From NCBI GenBank assembly GCA_002633005.1, contig NMRA01000783.1:54926-118925 (forward strand): DNA of 64,000 nucleotides, read 5' to 3'. How positions within the stretch are numbered: the first letter of the stretch is position 1; every line of letters begins with the position of its first letter. Below the pieces are notes generated by a model. The model was not told the origin of the DNA. It did no database searches and saw only the letters and a program-made list of their open reading frames with translations. This stretch comes from Phoronis australis. Taxonomy: Eukaryota; Phoronida; Phoronidae. The position numbers and the translations under genes were made by a program. Shown here one piece after another: positions 29,301-44,300 of this stretch.

Positions 29301-32300
29301 AATATTTTGCAATCTAAGGACTATCTCGGACTGTTTTAGCAAATTATTTAGAAATGCAACATATTGCGATGATGTGATTATAAAAGTAGTCCTGGGCAAA
29401 TGACCAAACAATGTCCGGAAAGCAGCGTGATGGGATTTTTGTAATAACACTATGTGAGCCCAAATGACACATGCCATCAGTACAAAAGTCGTTTAGTTGC
29501 AGAATTTTTTGTTTTGACGTTTTTCAAATTATCTATGAATACCATTGGAGCTTGTTTAGCATAGGTCATGCTGAAGCAGTATTGCAGTACAGTTGGCAGA
29601 GGAGAATGTAACCACGCCTATATTTTGAATAGTTTTGCATGATTCGACAAGAAAAACATTGAATCAAAACCGATTCCACAATGGTGGAATTGAGTATGGT
29701 CTCTCTAAAAATTTTAAATTCACATATATGAGGTGAAATCTCAGTTGCACGCAAATTTTCGTCTGGCATTGCCAGAATAATTTTAAAAATCTCATAAATG
29801 AGGTGAAATCATCTTGGCTATAAGTAAATCTTGGTCTGATAGCATGGGAAAAGGGGAAGTTTTACTTGTTATTCGTCAGGGAAACGGAATATGTAGGTTT
29901 TGGTCTAGTCTTATTCTTAGAATTTTGTCTCCTGTCATACCTGCCTATTACATGATAAGCAGCTTTGACAGTTCTCAGTGACAATGTAGAGACCCTGGTT
30001 TTCTGCTTTTTAAAACAAAGAAGTCCATCCTAGCAAAAATGGATTTCAATTTTTTTGTTTTGTGAACTATCAAATTCCGTTTTATTGTGTTAAAGTGATA
30101 AATAACGTGAAAATGATGTGGGCATTACCTTACTTTCTTCTCTGAATTATGCTGCAGCTCCATTTTACCAATCAATGACTTGCTGCACGCCATGTTTATG
30201 GTTTCTCAAAACTGGAAAAGATCAGTGCCGCTGTCGGAAGGAATGAACGACAACTTAGTCATGTCTGCTCCAAAACAATAATCGATCAAATTTGATGGAT
30301 TATATTTCTAATTTTTGGTAATTAAATATGAGAGTTATGGTATCTACTACTGAAACATGGTAATTCCATTTGAAATCTCATTTTCCGTTATCAGGAAAAA
30401 CTGGGGTATCTTCATAATAACAACAGGCTGAGGAATCGGATTTTAGTGCTGCTCAGTGCTTACCCAAGCTGCAGATTTTGTTTGTCCTTGGCCATTCCAA
30501 AATCAATGAATTTGAATTGTATTTGTCAATTTTTTATTAAAATTTTATCACAACACATGCAATTCTAAACACCAGAAGTGGTCTGTGAGCAATGAAGAGG
30601 TTGGTTGTCTAGTTTCACTTGGGGACTGTGCTTTGTTGTTAAAATGCAGTTGCATTTGAACTCCTTTTAAAAACTGCTGTTTGTGGTCTCATTGATGTCA
30701 ATCAGATGTCAAAAATGCTGCAATTTATCATTTAGTCACTAATGAACTCTAATTTAGGTATAATTACACGTCTAATTCTTAAAGGCCTGGGAAATTTTCC
30801 TTTTATATGACAACTGGACATATAGTGTTTGATCCACATTTGTCTGCCGGTTGGTCAAGTTGGCATTTCATTTTTAGCGAGTCATCAGCGACGTTACGAT
30901 GATGGGTAAAAAGTCCGTTGAAAAGACCTTAACGATTAATCTAGATACATTATGTTGTAGTTTCACTTAAATTAGTCATATGAGTTAACATTCACAATGC
31001 ATGTGTAGTAATTAACAAAAATGAGTAAATATTGAATGGACATGGAAATAGTGATCACAATCGTTTTTTAAGTCTGTTCTGCAAATCCGGTCTAGTAAGA
31101 ACGGTTGAGCTTAGAAATTAAGTGCATAACCTGCTATGCCTTAAGGTTACTAGTATGTAGAACCCTAGACAAATGTCCAGCAGTCCAGATTTGGCTAACA
31201 TCAGAGCCTCTCCATGTAGACTTGTCCATAAGGTTGACAGTCAATCTGTACAACCCAACTGGCACTGGATGAGTCAATACGACACTGTTCGCTCCTTCCC
31301 GTTTTCTAACTAGCTTGCTGTGACCTGAAATATTTATGTTAAATAGAATGTTTGTATTCGCTGTCTTTAAGTACCAGTGAAATCAGTGTACTAGTAGAAT
31401 GCCCAGCATTCGGGCACAGAACCAAGCTATTTCCAGGCTAGTTTCTGCTCTATTTTGAATGTGAAAATTTCATAAGATGATGAGCATGTCCATTCTAACC
31501 TGCCCTGTCCCGTTTTTGGCAATTCCAAAAATCACTGAACGGTGAAAGTTGCAACAAGTTTTATGAATGCAACTTTAGGATTCAAATTCAAAGTTCTTGT
31601 TTTTGGCATTGAAAATTGCCGAAGCAGATACATAGGGACTCGTACAATTTTGATTTATATATCTGAGACGAAGCATTTCATTGACGACCATTTGGGAGTT
31701 CCTGTTGCTGTGTAGTTACGTTAAAACGTCCCCAGTTGAAGATGCAGTGTGAGGGACTTGAGAATTTGTTTTTGGGTAAAAGATAAACGTGGTGTACCTG
31801 ATGAATATTGTATTTATTCGAAATTCCATACCATAGCTAGCATGAGATAATGTTTTGAAAATATATGGACATTCTCAACTGCAACGTAAAATGATCAGTT
31901 TTGGTATTTCTTTTTCTACGAATTTGGCGAGATTACCATAATTGGGTTCCGAGGCTTTTTGTGTAGACCGTGACTTGATTATGGCGACATATCTGTTGGT
32001 GTTACCATGCCATAGATAGTTGTCTGGGGCAGTTATCACTGATTGCTGTCTCACTGAACTCTAGGTAAGGCAACTTTTTATGTGGCTAGATAATGGATGC
32101 CTGTAGTGGTAGTGATAGTGTCTATTTGAAAAATAATTAAATAATAGAACCACAACACTGTCGTTATTGACAGCAACATCTGCCGATGACATCGAAGTTA
32201 ACCGTCTACTGCTTCAACACTCGGCTGTTAAGACAATGTTTCTTTTTGCATGAGGATCTTATTTGTTTTTCACAAAAAATCAAAATATGCATGAATCGAA

Positions 32301-35300
32301 AGGAGAATATACAAAACAGTAAGAGTGTTTTTGAGATCTCATTTTGAAAATCTATATCAAATGAAATCTAGTCTCATCATGTCATTGACAGTGTTGTTTT
32401 GCTGTCAAAGATTGTACCTATCTCTTTTGCTAAATTATACTAAAAAGACATGACCACGTGACCAAGTTCATGGCAGATACGAAAATCAAATTTTACTGGC
32501 TAAATCTGTTTTCAGAAAACATATAATACGTAATTTTTTGAGCCCAAACCGAAGCTAATGGTCTATAATGAGCCAACTTCACCAAAACATCGAGGCGCCG
32601 GCATCGGCATGAAAGGCTCTCTAGTTCGTTGGTCTCATAGTGTTTTCTTCGTTTTCAAGATGCCCACCGTGCGTTGGAACTGCTGGAAGAATATCACACC
32701 AAACTCAACCGACCACAGGACAAGCCCCTTCGCACTGCTATAGAACGAGTCATCCGAATTTTTAAAAGCAGGCTCTTCCAGGCCTTACTTGGTAAGTATT
32801 TCAACCTCTGAATTGCACAGCCTGTTTCAGGGACCTCCCTCCTGATAGCATCCATGTTCAAATGGTTGCATTTGGGGTATCAATTGGACAAGAGACCCCT
32901 TATTTGTTCATTATCTGTATCAATGCTAACACTCATTGTTAAGCTGTCAGATGTTAAAAATAACAAAGTAGGCTATTCAAAGCCCCCTGTCTAAAAGTAA
33001 AGGTTTGAATCAGGTCAGTTGTGTGTAGGCTGAAGTTATGGTGTTCAATTCCATTTTGGCATTGGAATTTAACTTGGAAAAAGATGAAATTTCCACATTT
33101 TGATAGGCTGCTGGCACTTTTCTATGAAGACATTTCCGTAATTTCAAGCACATTATAATTTTATACATTAATTTTCTACGTGAACTGGTGTCATCGAATT
33201 CATTGGCGTGGCCTTATATTTTTTTTAGCACATCTTGTGACTGAAGTTAAGTGCCATTAACTGTGCTGTCAGAATAAACAAATGTTTTCTGATGCTGCTA
33301 GTCCACACCTAAATTCCAAGCTCTTCAAAACCTATTGTGCAATAGACCTAACCAGGCTGTGTACAATTTTTCATTTCATTGGTATTCTGTTTTCACAGGA
33401 TGCTACCCACAACAATTGGGCAGGTTTCTGCTTTCTGTCTAAGTGCTAATTGCTATTCACCGAGTTTGTTGGATAGTGGAATTTTGGGGCGTAAGATTTT
33501 AGCCTGTTTACAGATTACGGTAATTGCCAGCTAAAGAGATCTAGTGTAGTGTATACTAGTGATGATCTTATATGCAGTGGTAATGGTGTGGTATTCACTG
33601 TGGACAGTACATTAACGTGTTTTGTTTAATTAAAGTACTTATGCTTCTAATTAGTAGAGACAGTCAACCAATCAATCCTGTGTCCAGAAGTGCTGTGTAT
33701 GACTAGGCCTTGGTTGTGGCTCCTGAATGTCAGTTTTTTAGCTGAAGTTATTTTAGTCCTTCACAATTTACTAGAGATTAAAACTGCTGGATATAAAAGA
33801 GGCCACGCTCATGTTCTGTTTGAGTAGATGTAAAAGTTCTTCGAAACTGGGTCAATTTCTAACCTTGATGCACACACACTGACACACAAGCTGTAAAGAG
33901 AGCTAGGTACTTGTTCAGACATACTCACTGCACTTTAAACTGTTGGGAACTGTTCTTATTAAGTGAGTACGCCATTTGTTTTGACCTATAGATGCATCCA
34001 TATTGATTGATGGCGGCAAACGACTGCTAGTGCAGTTATCTTAATGTAAAAACGGTTAATTGCTCGTTAATAATTTTCTATCCATATTGACATGTCACTG
34101 TGGTCCTGGTGAGAAGGGAGCGTGTCTGCTTGTCAGTGCTGTATTCGTTTCAAAATAAAAAAAATTGTCATATGGTGACTTCAGTGAGGGGCTTGGGTTT
34201 CAAGAGTGCCAGGCGAAGTCTGCTTTTTGCGTTTAAGAGTTGATGCAAGCTCCATGCAGCAAAGCATCCATGTGTTCTGTTGCTTTAAATGGACATCCTC
34301 GACGAGAAAGTAATTTTTGTAAGTTAGCAGTATCGTGGTTTCGAATGTACTGCCTCTGCAGTATCAACCAAACGCTCTACCGCTTGAAGCCCAACCTCGT
34401 GTTAAAAAGCAAATTACACATGTTTAAATGGTAAAGACACCAGCCTCGATTTCAGTGAATATTTGGCAGACAACAGTGAGAATTGAAAGATTTGTAAAAA
34501 ACAATGGGTTTTGTTGTTTTATAGCTCTGATCAAAGCTATTAGCTTTTAGAGGTGTAATTATTTAACAATAAACTCAAAAATGTGTTTTTTGATTGCAAA
34601 AATGGAAATATCCCTTTCAATGATGCTGACGTCTGTGTCTATCAGGGTCAGATTAGACACTCAGAGTTTGAGAAAACAAAATTGTACCGCAAACCAAGCA
34701 ATCAAGGAAAAAACAGAAGTGAAACATTGCCTTTATTCTTGAGGCAATCTTTGCTTTTTGCTTCCCATTTTTTTCTTGTAGCGAAGATTCATCAATTTTG
34801 GCTGTAACATTATCGGCAAGGAGAAGGATTTTCTGAAATCACCCCCTGTACATATTCGAACCTGGAACCTTCGAGATCACTTTGCTGATGAGCTAAGTCG
34901 CTCTCGCTTAATGACAGATTATTTTAAGCGTATTTAAGTGGTATTTAAAGTAAGTAGCAGAGACTGTTGAGGATTGCCGACAGATTTTATTGTTTTATGG
35001 CTCTGCTCAAAACTGATCTCTGCAAAACGTCTATCATATCCAAAAATAATCCCAAAATCCGTTTTTCAGATGTAGCAACAATAATATTCCTTGGATATTC
35101 ATTTGGAAAACAACAGGCTATGATGTACATATAAATAGTGTGACTTGGGTGACCATATCACTTGCTTGGTATACACAAATATGCTTGGTTGCATCCATTT
35201 GAACATCCTCTAGATGGCGCCTAGGTCACACTCCAGTGTTAAATGCATCATTCTTTTCAGATATTCAAGAGTTCTATGAGATCACTCTCTTGGATGAGCA

Positions 35301-38300
35301 GAAGTCTACTCAACAGAAAACCCTAGAGACTCTGCAGATAGCCTCCAAGTGGGAACGACAAGCTCCTTTCACCAACAATGCGACTGATGTAAGTCCCCCC
35401 TCTCCCTTCCCTCCTCTTTTCCCCTCTCTTCTTCCCCCCGCCCCCTTCTTCTCTCCCTCCCCCCTCTCCCTTACCCTCTCTTTCCTCACCCTCACCCTCT
35501 TTTTCCCCCTCCTTCCCTCCTGCTCTCTCCCTTGCCCCTCTCTGTTGATCCTTCCCCCCTTCCCCCGTCTCTCTCTGTCTCCTCTCTCTGCTGCCAGCTC
35601 ACTAATATTGCATCAGTGTGTAATTGAACTTTGTATATGCTGTCTTGATCCATCTGTGTTCCATATCATCCCAGCTTTTTAATAGGTCTTGGCCAGAAAC
35701 AGCTGTTCATAGGCTGCTCACTTTTGATAGTGTTACATTCCGTTTAATGTATAACAAAGTGTAAACATTGGTGTTGGTAAGCAACATTGGGTAGTTTTTT
35801 AGTGGACTCCTGCTGTAATTTGTGTTGCTGGCTGTTCGTTTTTTCCTCACCACTGAATGTTGAGCTCTTTTGAGTGTCAAAGCTGTATTTTCATCACATT
35901 ATGTGTATGTTGGAAAGTGGTTGTTATGGAAAGTCAGTGTTAGATCTAGAACATTGACTAGGGTGCTGTTTTTTCTGGGAATATTGAAATATTGTACGGT
36001 AATTCTAAACTTGTCTGGTGTACAATATGGCCGACAAGTGAACTCCTATTGTGTCAAAATTTTCCACAAAAATAGGGGTTAAGAAAATTTTAGTTTATTA
36101 CTTGCCTGGTTTGTATATTGTAGATGTTATAAAACTTGGTAAATTTCAATTATTTTCAGTAAAGTAGTCAACTTTTGAAGATGGAAAAAATGACAGCTTG
36201 GGCAATTATTTTTGTGTGAAATTAGCGAAGAACTACTATAATTATTCAGGAACCTCTCGCACATTTCAGTGGCTAATACTGAGGAAATTTTATGTTTGTA
36301 CTCAATTTTTGCCAATATGCTCTATTGCTGCCCCATTCGGGGGCTAGTTAAGTGTACAAGTCAGCTACCATCAGACAATGTTTTGAAAACTGCTGGGCAT
36401 TCACCATAATGGTAGAGCTGTCGAAAATGAGGTAAAGGCAAGTTATCCATGATTTTTGTCTAACATTGATGAGATTACCATATATTGATTGGTTTTCGGG
36501 TAGAAATGGAGACAGTATGTTATCATTAAGCTATGCCAGGCACATTGTGGCCGTTTTTGGATGCATGCATTTTCAACATCTGAAATGACTAAACTGGAAT
36601 GAAAGTGCACCCACGGCGAGCTTTTTTTTCATTGATTTGCGTCTCATTTACGTCAGAAAATCCTGGTAAAACTTATGTCTTTATCTCTTGAATGAATTGT
36701 GATGGTACCTTATACATTGCAAAGTTGGGACAGCGTAACAACACGTGGGGCTGTTTTCAAAATAAACTAAACAGATTTTGACAGAACTCCGGCAAACTGC
36801 CTAACTTAGATACACTTATGTCGTTGAAATTTTGTTGCAATATATACCTTTTTTATCAAACTTTTATTGGACTTTTATGTGACATTATTACGCATAGTCC
36901 CTAATTATTCATTTATTTACGAATGAACTTGTGCAGTGTGCTGTCAAGGTTTAGGCAACATGCATGCATCAAGACCTGTGAGTTTACATTTTGTTGAGAT
37001 TTATGTTGGATTGAAATTGGTTTTAGTTGCATATTTATGCACTGAAACTTTATACGGAATTGCAAAGTTTTTCAGCTTACCTTGAAAACTTCTGAAATAG
37101 CGTTATGTCAGTGCTTCATGCAACCATGCCCTGAAATGGAGTTAATACGAAGCAACACATCCTGTAATTGTGGCAGGGTTTCTGCAAAGCTTTCACGTCA
37201 GCAATTGTCACTTACATGGGCTCCGGATTTTGCCTATTATTCTGTATAGAAAACTGGTTCTAAAAATATGCGACCCCTGTAAGTGACTAGTACCTTCACT
37301 TCTACGGAACACGCCTGATGGTTGTTTCTGTACATCCACAGAAAGTTCAGTCGGAGGATGACTTGCCACCCCCTCCACCAGAACTTGAACCTTCCCCAGT
37401 CATAGAGCAGGTCGAGCAACCAGTGCTGGCATCGAAATCACCTGAACAAGTAAGTGCAGGAGTATGTTGGTGTCACGGGATAGTTTATTCACTCTCGTGG
37501 GGCCGTAGGCTAGATTTCTCGACACAATAATGTTTTTCCCTAGACATTCCATCAACAAAAAATAATTAATCAGTCTTTTTTTCACTGAAAGTGTACATTA
37601 TCTATCAATGTTTTAATATGTTTCCTACTTATCAGTGGTTTCTGGGTTTGGAAAGAGCTAACTGTTCGTTATTTGCTAGAGTTCATGTCAGCATTATACC
37701 GTGATCTGCTATGACTTGCCAACTGAGTAAAAAATTAGTTTATTGTTGGCAGGCAGGCTATAGCTGTCAAAAGTGAACACAAACTGGACCTAGTTATTGT
37801 TTCAATTTAGCACAGGACAACCTTGAATCACCTTTTAACCGGATGTAATTTCAAGATTAGATTAAATTACGTTGTTACCATTGCTCAGTAAGCTTGATAA
37901 GTATTGGTGAAGGTTGATCAATAGTCTTCGAAATTTAATTATGCACTCGTTTTGTCTGTTAATAATCTAAACACTCACCATTACAAATTCAAGATAAATC
38001 ATTTTCATCATGTGTAATTATAAAGCTGGACGGAAATGAGTGTTTTCTGCTGTTTGTAGAAATTCTCTAGACTGCAAACAGAACTCATTTACTGCTGCGT
38101 CTTTAAGTTACATTGCAGCCTTCTGTGGGGAAAATCGCAATGTTCCAATGTCGATTACTCACTCCGGATATGATGTGGTAAACATTTAATGCTGTAGTGT
38201 AATACAATTCAATGCAATGTAATATGTATGGGAATAATGTAATACAGTGTTGATACTATGTAATGTGATGTAACACAGGATGAGGAAAGTGATGACATGG

Positions 38301-41300
38301 ATGGATGGGAAGAGGAAGAGATAGTGCTGGAGAGAGTAAGTACCAGCTTGTTTGAGGTTGGAGATTTTGAGAAATGGAAAATCTTGCCTGCCTGGTTAAC
38401 ACAAAATCAAGTTTTTAGAGCCGAGTAAGTAAAGCGACAGTCTTTGTTTTTGGTGGCTTTTTTAAGACTTTCATTTTGTTGGTTCATTGAGTCGCTCAAC
38501 GCTAATTAGGTCAAACCAACATTGTCAAGTTTAAACTGGAATAAGTCGAGTTAATGGCAGTGATTCATTACGCTTAATCAATCAATGGATTACAATGGAA
38601 TCCATGATGTAATCATTTGTAATTGAGAATGCTAACTTGCAGTATTAAAAAATTCTACCCTAAAACGCGAGCCAAAAGACCTGTTTTCAATGTTGATACT
38701 AAATGAGACTCTATTGGCATAAATGGGGTTCTTAAGGTCGAGTAACTTTTTGTTGCAGAAAAATTAAATTTTGTGTATAATTCTTTGCACAGAAGTTGTT
38801 AGATAGTCCTCTCACGGCCTTTTCTTAAATACCCTTGAATGCACATGCAGTCAATCTTAAGCACCTTGATGTCTATGTCTACAGGGTGGTGCTGGCCTAG
38901 GGTTCAGCATTGCTGGCGGTACCGACAACCCGCACATCGAGGATGACCCCAGCATATTTATCACGAAGATTATACCTGGAGGTGCTGCCGCTGTTGATGG
39001 GAGACTGAGGTAACACTGGACTGTGTGTTATGACATGTTTTGCAAAAAATCTGAAAGTGTGTTTTTTGCGTTAAAAGGTGAAAGAGATGAAGTTGAAGAC
39101 TTTCTTTAAATAATATATTGAGTGAGTGGTTGCGTTTCACTGGAAAATGGACTGTAAGACTTGGCTTGAACCCTACAGAACCATTTTTGAATCATTTATT
39201 GAAAGTTAAAACTCTTGAGATGACATGTCGGAATACGGAATATCACTCACACCCACACGCGCACACACACCCACCCACTTACCCACACACACAATTGCAC
39301 CATATCCCACCTATTAACTGCCCCAACTTTTATTTAAAGGTTAACATTACTTGTAATGGGTTGCAGGCTCTATTTTCCACTGTAGATGTAGTTATCCCTT
39401 TTTGAACTTTATAAAACTTAAACATACTTTGTGGTGAAATTACTTAGCATTGGGAGTGGATAACTTTTGTCTTTAACCAGGTAGTCGTACTTAAGTAAAC
39501 CTGCATCTACAAATGTATGAAAAATTTATTGGTCATCTTTGTCAGTGGAACTCGTTACAGTAACAGGACCACTTGTTTTCAGACTTAACCAAAACTGCCA
39601 TCTTGAGGCATAACCTTGCATAAGGTCATCATGAGGCCTTGCAAACCTCAGGCAATTTCCCCCTGTGCAGTAACTGGGTAGCTCCATAACACCAGCTGAA
39701 GTGGGACAAAAATCCCTTGCAAAAGGCCCATTACACACTCGTTTTCTTTTCACTTTGATTAACATTTTGAGAGACCGTTCGACACTCTGTTATAGAATCA
39801 ACGATATTATTGTGAGTGTGAACGGCGTGAATTGCATCAACGTCACCCACACGCAGTCCGTGGAGGCGCTAAAGAAGGCAGGCACCACCGTCCGTCTGCA
39901 AGTGAGGAGATCAAAGACACCGGGGGAAATTATTGAAGAAATTTTATTGGTTAAAGGCAGCAAAGGTATCGTGTGTGTTTAGTTACTAGTGTGTGATGAG
40001 AGGAGACATTTTGTTATAGCTTGAGACTAGCTTGTGTGTGAGCAGCAATCAAACGCAACTGTCACATAAAACAACTTTCGGTTTGACCACTTGCAGTTAC
40101 GATATTTGTCTCAAAATATTCCTTTGGAGGTTTGACGGTTTTGAGACTGGGCGCTACAGGTTAACATGACACTGTGGATCATTTTATGAACCAAGCATGG
40201 TCTCAGGGAACTACAAACTGTCAGTTCTTTGTATGTAAAGCCCACAAGTCACTGAGTGAAGAAAATTCTGAGACGCATTTTTGGCAAGTGGTCTAATTCA
40301 AAAGTTTATAGGCGCTTTAAGCTGACAAACCTACTGGTCTTTTACAGCCTGGTTATTGTGTATGTTCCTAAAATAGATGATCCTGGTGTAATTGTTATTG
40401 TTATTGATAATTGAATGTTTTGCAGGCCTTGGTTTCAGCATTGCCGGTGGTATTGGTAACCAACATATTCCAGGGGATAACGGCATCTTTGTCACCAAAA
40501 TAATTGAGGGCGGAGCTGCACATTCGAACGGCAGACTTGCTATTGGTGATCGTATCATCTCTGTAAGTTAAAAACGTAATATTTGTCCATAACTAGACAG
40601 TGTCTTTTCTGTATGTTGAAATGTGTGCAGGTATTGTCATGAGATTGTCGTTTTTATCGCCACTCAAACATTTCTAATACAGATGTAGAACCTAAGGAAA
40701 ATGTCATTATGGAAATTTCTTTTTTCTTTTGTTTTCAAGTGATTCCGTGAACTGATTGTGCCATCAGTTCAGAATTGGGAATTCTAATATTAAAAAACAG
40801 TGTGCTATCTTCAGAACTCTCTCTTGTGAGATATTGCCCAAATTCTGCACACTACTGAAGAACCTGAAGGAGTGGTGTCATGTTTTGAGCTGGGTCTGAT
40901 TGTTGAGGGTTAGAGGTACTGGCAGTTGTGTAGTTTTGGGGTCTAAAGCATATGCGAGTGGTATTGAAAATAAATTTTCAGATTTTTCACCCATTTTGCA
41001 CGTTGTAAGACCTTCAAAAGAATACATCTTTTGATTATGTTAACATCGCAAGTCACCTGTAAACAGTTCAAGAGGTCTCACGAATCCATAAAATGACAGA
41101 AAAGTCTTATGAAAAATGTTCATGGTCCCATGGAGCTTTCAAATGCAGGAATACATTTAATGAGTCACCTCGTATTTTTCTTTAAACTTCTGCTGAGGCT
41201 CAATTCCCATCAATCAGTTCAATGTGATTTGGTTTTATCCAAGCATGGTGAATCTTGACGTGATGTGAACCAAAGCTAGTGTGTTGTCTGGCAACGATCG

Positions 41301-44300
41301 GTCTTGTACACGTCCCTTTTGTAAGTTTTACTGTATGTTTTACAAATATCTTTTCTAGGTGAATGAGGAGAATGTTGAGAACATCACTCACGAACGAGCT
41401 GTTGACATCTTGAAGGCGACGGATGAACGTGTCCAGCTCGTGGTGGCCAAGCCGTCCTACAGCCAGCATGACGTGTCAACTGAGGAACAGCCAGAAACAC
41501 CAGCAAGTAGGTACCCGACATCACGAGCTTAACAGCATTTTCACTTGGGATGGGAGAGCTTGGGTGTCATCTTGACTGACTGTCTTTTTGTGTAGTTCTG
41601 ACGGAGTTCTAGGTTGTTTCCTTAAAAAACATTGTTTTGCATTATCTACAATTTTATCATGGGATAACTGTATTCATTCCATCTGAAATTACCTCTCCAT
41701 AAGGAGTCCTTTCTAGGTTTCTCACTATGATATTTCTAATCAACATTAGTCAAGTCATATTTTTCTCCTATTACTATTTACAATCTCTTTAATTTACTCC
41801 CCGTGTGCATCTTCATTGGCATCGTGATTCATTTTTAAGTGCTGTTGTACCAGTCATTGTATATTTCAGGTGAGGAGATCAATCAGGTTGATGGACCAGT
41901 TCCTACTATCGCTGATGAAGTCATGTCACGGTAAACAATGGCAATACAATCCCTCATTCTCTGAAGCTACTTACAGTACATGCCTGAAGTATTCAGACAC
42001 AATTCCTTGTCATGATGGCATGGCGCAAGCTGAATTCATCGTCAAAGTTGTCTTCCCTTGTGACGGAGAATGAAAGGGATTAGTAAGGTCGCTTAGCCGT
42101 TCTGTATTTAAAATTGTGACGTTACGTACCAGTAATTTTGCCATTAACAGAAATAGCCGTCACGACAGGAAAACGTTGTCTGATTACTTTCGTCATACGC
42201 AAAATGTGCCGAAATCACAGGCATAACACTTCTCAAACAATTCACAAGTTCACTACTGAAACAAAGGGCTTGCCTTTATTACCACATTGTGCTTTGATAA
42301 AAACCTACAGTGTTTTCATTGTTTAGCTGGAACTGTCGTGGTTTTTCGTAATTGGTTTTTATGCGCCCACTTGTTTATATGTGGGCGCATTATGCCGTCA
42401 TCTCTGTCCATCCGTCCGTACGGGCGGCGTCTGTCCGGCGTCCGCTGCTCTATCTCCAAAACCCTTTGACATATGTTCATAAAATTTGGCACATATGTTC
42501 CATTCATGAATGGGACGGCATGTGCGAACTTTCGGACGGATCCGACTACCGGTGTGCCCCCTAGTGGCAATTTTGTTTTTTACCCTTACCTTTGTATCTT
42601 CTAGTGGAAATTTAAGTATTTTACATTGCCCTCTGTATTTTCATAGGTCTTCAGATGTATACTTTGTGTTACTTCGTGACTATGAAGGAAAAGTTCCAAG
42701 TAGAAATTAGTTTCTGGCATTCTAATGCTGTGCTAATCTTGTATGTTGGTAAATTTGTTTTTAATTCTATGTTTCTGTGGTGCTTTAAGCAACTGATGTA
42801 TAGGATGTGCTTGCATTATGAAGATCACTCACATTTTGCCCCTTAGCCTATTGAGGAGACAATGACCATGCCTTTCCATTTTACAAAGTACAACATACTA
42901 CATATATGCCCTTTACTGGCCACTTTATGGTACCAATAAACAACCCTAGAAGGATACCGTATGCGGTGCAATTGTGGGCGAATTTCAATGCTCTGCATTG
43001 CTCTTGTTTAGCTTGCTTTAGTCCCCACAATAACCAAAGTTTTCAGATGTTATTAACATTTTGATCAAGAAATGTAAGTTGTACCTTACTGACAAATGGG
43101 TGTTTTTAGCCACTTGTTTAGAAAACTAGATTTCAGCTCATAAAAGTATTATATTTTCTATAAAAGTCGGAAGCCTGTCAATTTGTTTTTACTTTTTAAC
43201 TATCGGATATTGGTTGGTTCACGTAACCATGTCTTTTGAGTAACATTTAGCAAAAAAGAAAGGTACATTGATAACAAAACATCAGCGTCAATTACATCAA
43301 CAAATTTTGCTTGATATAAATGTTAGTGATCAATTTTCAAAAATGCTGAGAATTGTCAATTTCGTATTTTGTAAAAGTCCTGTTTCTATAGTCCCACCAG
43401 CAAAAGTAGAAAATTTTAAGAACAAGTTCAAACATGGTTTTGGAAATAGGTGCAGAAAGGATAGTATTTGATAGTTTCATGGGAATTTGATTTAGTCATT
43501 TCTGAGACACGATGTTGCGAAATTTGGACATTCTCTTAAGTTCCTTCATTAATTTCACAAAAGTGTTGTGCTTTGGCTAGACATAAATTAACCCCAAGCC
43601 TGTTCAAAGAATGGATGGTATTTACAATATATTGCTGGATACAAGAAAACGGATATTACACGTTAAAGTTTAATAACAAAATGCTTTAATAAGCATTGAT
43701 TTTCTCTGCTATCAATGTAACTGTCCTCAGGATTTGAATGACCTGGCCACCAAGGCTGCACATTTATCTATTCTGCAAAATCAAAAGGCTTTAGCTCTGA
43801 CAGATGTAAAAGCTTCTATTTTCTGAAAGCTTGATTTCCTTGTAGAATATTATTCATGACTTAACGCAAATTTGTTTATCATTAGATCACTTGTCTGTGT
43901 CTTGTTCGTGAAGTTCCTAATTAAGGTGCACTTAATGGTATTAAAATGACCAAACTTCTTATGCTATCAAAATTCAAGATACAATCGTCAAGGCAGTGTT
44001 ACAGCTTCCAAAATGATTTTCATTTCATGCAACTTTTGACTTTTTCATAATTTAAAATGACAGGTAGTAATTAGGAGAACAGTTCATAAATAGTAAACCA
44101 TAGTGTCTGAATTTAATAGGCCTTTTATGAGATTTGTTTTTTCCGTAGTTAGTCATGTTTTGATAATAAATGTCAGTGCTTCGTTCGTACCAGAAATTGT
44201 ACTTATTCTCAAGGTCGCTTCGAAGTTCACCTATTTACCCAATGTGATATCAGTTGTGAATGTAATGATTTTATTTTAATACAGTGCAAGATTGAGAGAG

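Larger units (their letters stand above)
26333..32659 (+). other. DLG intron 1 (6.3 kb)
   Basis: Holds a third copy of the fold-back repeat family (26790-28070), a MITE (28147-28263) and a candidate alternative first exon (29104-29119). The open frame at 26878-27405 overlaps the repeat and matches no known protein. The remainder, 29120-32650, shows nothing I can name. Confidence 0.7.

Noticed and set aside
35236-35682. 148-residue frame rich in Ser, Pro and Leu
   Set aside because: Only the part at 35261-35388 is a real exon (DLG exon 3). The rest translates the polypyrimidine tract of intron 3.
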